Assembly: GCF_964028355.1 (NCBI RefSeq)
Contig: NZ_OZ034761.1
Span: 1,116,001 to 1,180,000, forward strand
Length of the DNA: 64,000 nucleotides
Source of the DNA: Wolbachia endosymbiont (group B) of Gerris lacustris
GTDB lineage: Bacteria > Pseudomonadota > Alphaproteobacteria > Rickettsiales > Anaplasmataceae
Direction: 5' to 3'
The notes beneath the pieces were generated by a model that was given only the letters and a program-made list of their open reading frames with translations, was not told the DNA's origin and searched no databases. A program made the translations under genes and the position numbers. Positions 57,421 through 64,000 of this stretch are shown here, in pieces (the stretch's first letter is position 1; each line of letters begins with the position of its first letter).

Positions 57421-58953
57421 TTAATGTAAATGTTCATGTGATTCCACAGATAATCTCTGTTTTTTTATTCTATCTGTCCATTTATCATTTTCTATATCTT
57501 GTTTATTAGTTGCTTTTTTTTCTTGTTCAGCAATTGCCTTATCTACCTTCTGATGAATTGCATCAATTGCATTAATCGCACCCTTTTTTTCATACATCTC
57601 GCTTTTCCCTTCAATAATTAAATTGGTAAAAATATTTACAACAAACTGCACTTGGTTATGATTAACCTTATCTTTTATCGAAGAAGGTAAAGAGTTTAAT
57701 TCCATCAATACTTCTGATGCTGTTTTATCTTGAGTGGAAAGCCCTAAATTATCTGCTACTTCACTTATTAATAACTCTCTGTTTTCTTTATTATCTTCCA
57801 ATTTAGTATAATCACGCAGTAGATCCATAACTGCAGATACTCTGACTTCAATAATATCATCAACATCTTCACCTCCTAGAGCAAATCCTGATTCCAATAA
57901 CCTCCCTCTGAGATTTTTGCTTAAAAGATGGATAAACTCTTTATTTGCATCTGATCCTGTGATTGATATTGTGCCACCTAAGTAGTTACTTACTTTGATT
58001 TGAGTACCTAAGTCATGCTCTATTTGTATTTTTGTCTTATGTTTAAATCCTAATTCTGCACAAAATTTCTGAAAATATTCTTTAATAATGTCAAACAAGC
58101 TCTTGCCATTATCTTTATAATTTTTTAACTCTTCAGGAATAGTGAGTGATAATTTACCTTCTTTATATATTATATCATCTTTGTCATTTTGAGATTCGAG
58201 TGTGAATTCTAATGAGCTGGATAGGTCGCATATTTTCTCTTCCGGATTGTCAACCGTGGTTATAGGCATTGCCATATCAGACGTCACTTTTATGCAGTTG
58301 TGATCAGTGCAGTAAATGTTTAGCGCTTTTTTAGGACTGTGTGGAATTAAGCTACAACTACTGAGTGCGGCATGAGATTCATTAAATATACCAGCCCCAT
58401 ACCCTGCTTGATTACAATTGGTGACTAACTCTTCTAAAATAGCATCACTTGGAACCTTTGCTTCAGCGTATCTAAACATTTCCTTGAAAATTTCCTTTGC
58501 TAATGCACGGTAATCTTTTTTGGAGAATAGATGATAAGAGCTTCTCCCTGCGTTATAAAATCTCTCAAATTCCTTTCTATATTCATCAGTTTTTTTCTCA
58601 TCAGCAACTGTAGGGCTATTACAATGATTTTCCCAAACTTCAGATAGTCTATCTTGATCAAGCTCCTTAAGTACTGGTTCCATAAAAGCTTTACCTTCCT
58701 CGGATAGATTATCAAAATTATCACGGTTAAAAATCTCATTTCTATAATCTTTAGCTCCTTCCTTAAATGCAATAATAAGATTTTTATCTATCTCTTTTCC
58801 GTTAATAATAAAATTCATCCTTTGAAAATCTAAGAACATTGTTTCACCGGAATTCGCTAATTTATTATCTTGATCTGTTCTTAATTTAAGAAAATTAAAT
58901 TCTTTAACTGTAGCCTTTAATCTAACTACTGGATTCTTCTTTGCCTCTTTCAT
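57421..58953 (-). CDS. Hypothetical protein (510 aa), no recognised family
   Basis: I chose ATG at 58953 (MKEAKKNPVVRLKATVKEFN) because TAAGG lies 9 bp ahead; a GTG at 58962 is in frame but less well placed. The protein is polar, with no signal peptide or membrane segment visible. It is followed by IS630 and the repeat, and preceded by the toprim gene. An SSLEFTLESQNDKDD segment and a lysine-rich end (EQEKKATNKQDIENDKWTDR) are the only compositional features. Could be a secreted effector or a decayed replication-region gene; no evidence decides. Confidence 0.55.
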   Translation of the reverse strand: MKEAKKNPVVRLKATVKEFNFLKLRTDQDNKLANSGETMFLDFQRMNFIINGKEIDKNLIIAFKEGAKDYRNEIFNRDNFDNLSEEGKAFMEPVLKELDQDRLSEVWENHCNSPTVADEKKTDEYRKEFERFYNAGRSSYHLFSKKDYRALAKEIFKEMFRYAEAKVPSDAILEELVTNCNQAGYGAGIFNESHAALSSCSLIPHSPKKALNIYCTDHNCIKVTSDMAMPITTVDNPEEKICDLSSSLEFTLESQNDKDDIIYKEGKLSLTIPEELKNYKDNGKSLFDIIKEYFQKFCAELGFKHKTKIQIEHDLGTQIKVSNYLGGTISITGSDANKEFIHLLSKNLRGRLLESGFALGGEDVDDIIEVRVSAVMDLLRDYTKLEDNKENRELLISEVADNLGLSTQDKTASEVLMELNSLPSSIKDKVNHNQVQFVVNIFTNLIIEGKSEMYEKKGAINAIDAIHQKVDKAIAEQEKKATNKQDIENDKWTDRIKKQRLSVESHEHLH

Positions 58954-59103
58954 GATTAACACCTTACTATAAATATGCTGTAAGTTGTATCATATAATGA
59001 TAAATAATTTGATAATATACTAAGAAAATTGATAGTATATTTTAGAATCCCTATTTATAGTATTTGAAACCTGTATGAGGGATTTGTAAATAAAGATAGA
59101 GAC
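58954..59103. other. Short non-coding gap
   Basis: AT-rich, no gene or structure seen. Confidence 0.5.
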
Positions 59104-61176
59104 TTATAAGCTTTGTCTACAGCTAAAATCTTCAGCTCCAGGAGTGAATTTTCCTATACCACAAGCAAATGGTCCTGTTATAACGTCAAGCCACTTATCT
59201 TCTCTTGAACCTTTAGACATTCCTTTTACTAATTGTTTTGCCTGTAAAAGCTCCTGCACCACACGTTCTAATCTATCTCTTCCCATACTGTGAAAGATTT
59301 CAGGTAGCCTATGCCGTTGTTTATATACTCCTGTGCTTCCTGTATGAGTAAATGGATGTCCTGCAATAGCAGATCGTTTAATTGCATTGATAAGGTATAT
59401 CTTAAGACTTTTATCACTAATGTCTTTAACTTTTAATTGTGCCGTTATATCTTCTAGTAGTCCTGTTTCTTGATTTCTTAGGTAAGTACGTACAGTGCGA
59501 TCAGCTAACCCATTTGCTTTAACAACTGCCCCGGAAAATAAAGCATTTTGTCTTGGAGTCTCACCCATTGACCTAAAGATTTCTTGCTTAGCTGTATCTT
59601 CTATTGGCCAAAAAGCATATGAACATCTAACACCATTAACAAGTGCAGAGGTACCTCTAATTGCATCTCTTGCTTGCTCAACAGTTAGTATAGGTTTTTC
59701 TCCTTTTGGTTTTCTCATGTGGTGAGCAGTAATAATTGAAGCTCCAGTACTACACGCTAGATCAGATAGCAAACACATCAGATAATCTCCTACAGCAGGA
59801 TCAGCATTTATATCTGCATGAATAAATGAAGCAAGTGGATCAAATACTATCAGTTTTAGATCTTTTATTTCCTCGAGCTGCTTCATTATTGATTCAAATT
59901 CAGGAGAAATTTCAACGATTTTACCACGAACATTTCTGAGTATTGTAAGTGATCCTCTGACATTTGGCAGTGGTACAATAAATAATTTATCTTTATGTTT
60001 TAACCTTTCGCACTTAGGGTCAAGTCGTTCTAAGCGGCGGTGTATCTCACTTGCATCATCTTCTGCTGAAAAAATTACCACTGATCCATGCTCAGTAACA
60101 AATGAACCAAAACTACATATCTGATCTTTATCACTTATAACTTTAAGTGCTAGATCAAGAAGAAGCATGCATTTACCTGTATCTCCCATAGCAGCCACTA
60201 TTGAAGTAACTCCTAAAGGAAATACTCCCTCAACAAGAAACTTTTGCTCTGGTACCGGACCTACAAAGCGTTCTGCACTCCAGTCTAAAATCTTTAGTGG
60301 CGGTTTAATCATTACTTTTTTTGCGTTGTTCTTGATAAAATCAGAGACGTTTGTGCTTTCTTGTAAATAGTCAGCAGCATCCCAGCCTTTCGGTTTATTC
60401 TCTGGAATTTTAATCATAGAAAGTGATGCAATACCTAAACTAATAAGTTTTGTAGTAGTATTTTCAGCATACTTTTTACCTGGTTCATCATTATCTGGCC
60501 AAATAATAATATTTTTACCTTTAAGTGGAGTCCAATCTGTTTTCTCAATAAGTGCATTTGCTCCAGACATTGCTGTTGTTGCTGTAATACCTTGTTTTAT
60601 CAGCGCTTCTGCACATTTTTCTCCCTCAACCAGAACAACTTTATCGGACTTTAAGATACCTGGAATGTTGTAGAGTGGTCTTATCTCTGGCGTTCCAAAG
60701 TCGGATCTTTTAATATCAAAAGGAAGATATCGCTTTCCATTATCATCATCGTAACGATAGACTCTAACAATAGCTTGGCCGCTTTCATCGTAATAATCCC
60801 AATATGCAGTTGGATTACCTGAGTTTTTGAAATGACCAAGCCACTGAGCTATAGAAGTCATTACTTCAGGAAACTCTATTCTCGTACTTTTTCTATGTAC
60901 TCCTGCCCAAAGATCAATGATATCACCACCTTCTCCTGTTGCAAAATCATGCCATAGGCCAGCTTCACTGCCACTTAATTCTACTACTAGACTCTTGCCT
61001 TTATCACCTTGTATATTGCCTACATAAAACTTATCACCACGAAAAATCCCTCTTGGCAATAGATAAGAAAGGCATGATCTGATATTTAACAGAAGCTGAG
61101 CTTTAAGTTGTTCTTTTTCTACTAACGGTGCATTTTTTCGTGGAGCTGCAGTATTAAAATCACAATAGATACCCAT
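59104..61176 (-). CDS. Phage toprim-ATPase (primase/helicase-like), 690 aa
   Basis: Paralogue of 46518-48572 with the same layout. Toprim-like VLVEGEKCAEALIKQG at ~178, WPDNDEPG, then Walker A variant AAMGDTGKCM (~328) with Cys after GK, and Walker B LIVFDPLASFIHAD (~445). It precedes the 510-aa gene and follows the RepA-like ATPases on one strand, consistent with a replication operon. Confidence 0.75.
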   Translation of the reverse strand: MGIYCDFNTAAPRKNAPLVEKEQLKAQLLLNIRSCLSYLLPRGIFRGDKFYVGNIQGDKGKSLVVELSGSEAGLWHDFATGEGGDIIDLWAGVHRKSTRIEFPEVMTSIAQWLGHFKNSGNPTAYWDYYDESGQAIVRVYRYDDDNGKRYLPFDIKRSDFGTPEIRPLYNIPGILKSDKVVLVEGEKCAEALIKQGITATTAMSGANALIEKTDWTPLKGKNIIIWPDNDEPGKKYAENTTTKLISLGIASLSMIKIPENKPKGWDAADYLQESTNVSDFIKNNAKKVMIKPPLKILDWSAERFVGPVPEQKFLVEGVFPLGVTSIVAAMGDTGKCMLLLDLALKVISDKDQICSFGSFVTEHGSVVIFSAEDDASEIHRRLERLDPKCERLKHKDKLFIVPLPNVRGSLTILRNVRGKIVEISPEFESIMKQLEEIKDLKLIVFDPLASFIHADINADPAVGDYLMCLLSDLACSTGASIITAHHMRKPKGEKPILTVEQARDAIRGTSALVNGVRCSYAFWPIEDTAKQEIFRSMGETPRQNALFSGAVVKANGLADRTVRTYLRNQETGLLEDITAQLKVKDISDKSLKIYLINAIKRSAIAGHPFTHTGSTGVYKQRHRLPEIFHSMGRDRLERVVQELLQAKQLVKGMSKGSREDKWLDVITGPFACGIGKFTPGAEDFSCRQSL

Positions 61177-61211
61177 AAAATCTCCAATATATTTAAAGTT
61201 TAGAAATTTGG

Positions 61212-62408
61212 TTAAGCTGTAGCTATCCAGCGTCCGTTAACCATATTTATGAATTTTGTTGGTATTGGTTTGCCGTTTTTAAGTTCGTACATCAATTGCA
61301 GAGTATTCCTTTCTGGCCTAAATATCATTACTCCAGATGTATATAAACTTCTTAAAACATTAGCACCACTCAATGCTTGAAATGGATTCTTTTTTAGCGT
61401 GGTTGTTGACACTTTTTTGGTATAATGTGTAACTATTACTCCAGCCATAGGATTAGTTATAGAGCGTAGTTCATCAATACTATTTTGCAGAAAAGAGATC
61501 ATACTCCTATAATCAAAAAGAGAGTCTATCACTATAAGATCAACTGTTTTTACATCGAGATTTTCCGATATAATTTCTTTTATTTTTTCCACATTCAAAG
61601 TTAACTGTACTTTTTTAGTAATAACTAAGTTTTCTGTTCCTTCATCAAGGATTTTCTTGCTGATTCTTAGCTTCTGTAAGCGCTCTCTTATGTAACCATA
61701 TTCCATTTCATTCTGTAGATAGAATATCTTGAGTGGCTTTGCAGGCTTCATACCAAGAAATGATACTCCAGCAGCTAAATGTACCAACATGGAAAGTAGA
61801 AAATTACTCTTTCCTATTTTAGGAGTTCCGCCTATAACCAAAAGACCGCCTGGAGTTAAAATTCTTGGGCCTATTATATCTTTTGGCATTGGTGATTTAT
61901 CATTTAAGTAATGCCTTGCTGAAAACGATGTAATTTTATGTTCTGTTGTGTTTTCTTTAGTATTTAACCACTTCTTAGCGGAATTTATATCACCTTTAAC
62001 TAAAGTCCAAAGATCAATAATATCACCACTGATTCCCTTAGTAAAATTACGCCAGTTTCCAGCTTCTTTACCCACTATTTTAACCGTAATCATATCCCCG
62101 TCACAGTTGCCAACATAAGTCCTCTCTCGATAAAAATTACCGTTTGGAATTAGGTAAGGTACACACTCCTTAATATTATCAATCAATAATCCTTTTATTT
62201 CCTTTCTCTGCATAAAACCCCCATACATAATTTTCATACGTTTAGAGCTGAGATTAGCTAGCTCACAAACAGTTTCAAAAGACTCTGAATCAAACCATTT
62301 AATTGCTTCTTTCTTTAGCTCTAGATTTTTTCCTGCTGTATCTTTGATAGCTCTCTCAATTACAGCAATCCAGAGCTTCCCTTCGTCGTACTTCAAAATG
62401 GCAACCAA
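61212..62408 (-). CDS. RepA-like ATPase with extra N-terminal phage domain (398 aa)
   Basis: Residues 1-64 (WIAVIERAIKDTAGKNLELK, ESFETVCELANLSSKRM) look like a small phage protein family; from ~66 (RKEIKGLLIDNIKECVPYLI) the protein follows the toprim-helicase N-terminal pattern and from ~190 the ATPase pattern: LLVIGGTPKIGKSNF Walker A, LIVIDSLFDYRSM Walker B and VIVTHYTKK. The ATG at 62408 overlaps the SSB-like stop by 16 bp. Alternatively translation may start at M66. In the left module only the first 32 codons of the corresponding gene remain (41420-41517). Confidence 0.65.
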   Translation of the reverse strand: MVAILKYDEGKLWIAVIERAIKDTAGKNLELKKEAIKWFDSESFETVCELANLSSKRMKIMYGGFMQRKEIKGLLIDNIKECVPYLIPNGNFYRERTYVGNCDGDMITVKIVGKEAGNWRNFTKGISGDIIDLWTLVKGDINSAKKWLNTKENTTEHKITSFSARHYLNDKSPMPKDIIGPRILTPGGLLVIGGTPKIGKSNFLLSMLVHLAAGVSFLGMKPAKPLKIFYLQNEMEYGYIRERLQKLRISKKILDEGTENLVITKKVQLTLNVEKIKEIISENLDVKTVDLIVIDSLFDYRSMISFLQNSIDELRSITNPMAGVIVTHYTKKVSTTTLKKNPFQALSGANVLRSLYTSGVMIFRPERNTLQLMYELKNGKPIPTKFINMVNGRWIATA

Positions 62409-62881
62409 TCAACTTCAGATTGTTCTGGAGTAATAACCTTAGCAATCTTGTTCTTTTCTCCATACCGATCAGCTTCAATACCAACTTTTGCAGTAAACTC
62501 TACCCCGTTAAAGTCAGCTATAGAGTTGACTTTTCTAGCAATAGCTGCTTTTTCTGAAGTGTCATTTGAATGAATGTTCCGTGCTGACTCCAAAATACTT
62601 CTAAGCATAGAACGACCAGATTCTCCCCAGATGTCTTCTTCACCTTCTGCTTTGCCACTTTTGACACCTATAATCTGAAAAATCTTGCGTTTTGCATATG
62701 GACCTTCAGTGATAGTAAATTCAGCGTTTAAATAGATGCTGCCAGTAGTGTAGCTTTTCGTGAACCAATTCTCATAACCTCCAGGCTTTATTGCCATTTT
62801 TACCTTGACTATTGTACCTTTCGGTATTAAATTGCTCTGCAGTTTTGCGTTATTAAAATCAGTTAAAAAATCTGATAACAT
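62393..62881 (-). CDS. SSB-like phage protein (162 aa)
   Basis: Nearly identical to the 163-aa protein at 39772-40263. Located between the RepA-like ATPase and the 398-aa gene, in the same order as in module 1. The start is ATG at 62881; AGGAGACAAT lies just upstream. Confidence 0.5.
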   Translation of the reverse strand: MLSDFLTDFNNAKLQSNLIPKGTIVKVKMAIKPGGYENWFTKSYTTGSIYLNAEFTITEGPYAKRKIFQIIGVKSGKAEGEEDIWGESGRSMLRSILESARNIHSNDTSEKAAIARKVNSIADFNGVEFTAKVGIEADRYGEKNKIAKVITPEQSEVDWLPF

Positions 62882-62907
62882 ATTGTCTCCTATAAATTAA
62901 GTAAAAA

Positions 62908-63717
62908 TCAGTTACTCCATTGGTCTGCAAGCTTCCAACGACCATCTATCTTATCGACAAGCTTACTTGCTACACATTCACCATTACGAAGCTCAAATAC
63001 TATTTGACGGACAGTGCTTTCCTCATCATGAGCAAACATCACCATGCCAGTGCTATAAAATCCACGTAAAGATCCAGCACCACTTAGGCCTTGAAATGGA
63101 TCTTCTTCTAACATTTTTTTGGATAGTTTTTTTGTATGGTGAGTGAGTATTATGCCCGAATCTGGATTGATAACATTTCTCAGTCTTTCAAGTGTTTTTT
63201 GCAAGAAGAATAACATAGCGCTATTGTCGTTTTCATTGCCATATTCACTTGAGTTAAAAATGTTACGAAGAGGATCGACGGCAATAATATCAGGTTTGAA
63301 ACGCTCTTTGATAACATTTTTAATTTCATCTATTTCTTCACTGCTGAAAGATAATTGTACTCTTGGTGTAATGATTAAATTATTGGCAGCTATATTCAAA
63401 AGTTCGTTATCCAGTTGAAGTTGTTGCAAACGTTCTTTCATATATTCATATTCAATTTCAGTTTGCAGATAGAAAATTTTCATAGGTTTGCTTGGAGTCA
63501 TACCCAAAAATGAAACTCCAGCAGCCATGTGAATCAACCAGGAAATAAGAAAATCACTCTTGCCAATCTTAGGTGGGCCACCCAGTACCAATAGACCTCT
63601 TTTAGTTAGAATCCTTGGTGCGATTATATCTTCTGGTATTGGCGATTGATCATCCAAGTATTCTTTTACACTGAAAAAGGGAATTTTTTGACCGATATTG
63701 AAAAAGCTTTGTTCCAT
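62908..63717 (-). CDS. RepA-like (RSF1010-type) hexameric ATPase
   Basis: A 269-aa paralogue of 38933-39739, about 95% alike. Walker A VLGGPPKIGKSD and Walker B DIIAVDPLRNIF are intact, and ILTHHTKK follows. It lies 23 bp from the Sak4-like stop. Confidence 0.82.
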   Translation of the reverse strand: MEQSFFNIGQKIPFFSVKEYLDDQSPIPEDIIAPRILTKRGLLVLGGPPKIGKSDFLISWLIHMAAGVSFLGMTPSKPMKIFYLQTEIEYEYMKERLQQLQLDNELLNIAANNLIITPRVQLSFSSEEIDEIKNVIKERFKPDIIAVDPLRNIFNSSEYGNENDNSAMLFFLQKTLERLRNVINPDSGIILTHHTKKLSKKMLEEDPFQGLSGAGSLRGFYSTGMVMFAHDEESTVRQIVFELRNGECVASKLVDKIDGRWKLADQWSN

Positions 63718-63740
63718 AATAATTATTCTCCAATTTTTAA

Positions 63741-64000
63741 TTAAACAATAGGAGCAAAAGTTTTGGCTTTAATTTTCGCAAGTAATTTACCTAAATGCGG
63801 TTCTTCAACCATATCAAGGCAGCCACTTCGATCTTTAGCAGGGTATCCCCAAGTATTAATAGTCTGACAGACAAATGAACGTTTCTCTGTATCATCATCT
63901 TTCTTGATTCCAACCATGCTGATTACCTCATCAACTATCCCTGGAATCTCACTAGCAGTTTTAGCACCTTCACATTGAGGTAGCCAAGTTGGACGATTGC
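63741..64000 (-). CDS. Sak4-like RecA-type ATPase, C-terminal end (runs off window)
   Basis: The frame ends at 63741 with KLLAKIKAKTFAPIV. RPTWLPQCEGAKTASEIPG and RSFVCQTINTWGYPAKDRS match the gene at 38415-38916. The N-terminal part is outside the window. Confidence 0.7.
   Translation of the reverse strand, partial: NRPTWLPQCEGAKTASEIPGIVDEVISMVGIKKDDDTEKRSFVCQTINTWGYPAKDRSGCLDMVEEPHLGKLLAKIKAKTFAPIV

Noticed and set aside
58500..58772. Minus-strand 90-aa ORF
   Set aside because: Overlaps the 510-aa gene in another frame and has no ribosome site.

Overview
The window is a WO prophage region from a Wolbachia endosymbiont of an arthropod. The base composition is AT-rich. WO-type head, baseplate and replication genes lie beside ankyrin-repeat genes and XRE-RadC-nuclease cassettes, a cif-type gene pair is present, and IS110, IS256, IS630 and IS5 elements have expanded heavily. 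I identified everything from recognisable protein motifs and internal comparison, without database searches.

Layout. 1-4860: baseplate/tail/head genes on the minus strand (gpI, gpJ, gpW, PAAR, gpV, two tail proteins, a head-tail joining protein), ending at a truncated major capsid fragment. 4861-7540: an IS110 element split by an IS256 insertion that has a clean 8-bp target duplication. 7541-13047: regulatory cassette 1 (XRE regulators, a 373-aa protein, RadC broken by a 2-bp deletion, a Rpn/PD-(D/E)XK nuclease on the plus strand, and a 36-aa small ORF). 13070-25335: the most interesting locus, a minus-strand run of cifA, a very large cifB (1964 aa) and a 1654-aa ankyrin/beta-trefoil/latrotoxin-CTD-like protein. 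26265-28694: an ankyrin gene with a strong promoter, then the last ~67 codons of a large serine recombinase. 28693-30744: a nest of broken IS elements. 30745-37551: terminase, ankyrin, ParB-methyltransferase and RuvC-like genes, several of them broken. 37552-46233: replication module 1 with three IS5 and two IS630 copies, a RhuM gene and decayed DNA. 46518-48572: a toprim-helicase. 48774-50888: IS630 plus truncated IS256-B. 50889-55551: regulatory cassette 2, a diverged copy of cassette 1 with intact RadC. 55610-57420: IS630 and an intergenic repeat. 57421-64000: an orphan 510-aa gene and replication module 2 (toprim-helicase, two RepA-like ATPases, an SSB-like protein, the end of a Sak4-like ATPase).

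How the genes fit together. The tail genes, terminase and replication proteins are the remains of at least two WO genomes whose head and packaging genes are broken, so this copy probably cannot make virions alone. The eukaryote-facing genes (cifA, cifB, the three ankyrin proteins and the trefoil toxin) are full length. CifB keeps two complete PD-(D/E)XK active sites, no Ulp1-type protease was recognised, and a long C-terminal toxin-like extension follows a possible RKQR cleavage site. This resembles the long 'Type V' CifB proteins, but the type assignment needs a phylogeny.

Mismatched target duplications at several IS copies indicate rearrangement by recombination between IS elements. The two regulatory cassettes and two replication modules are best explained as two prophage copies that have diverged and been scrambled.
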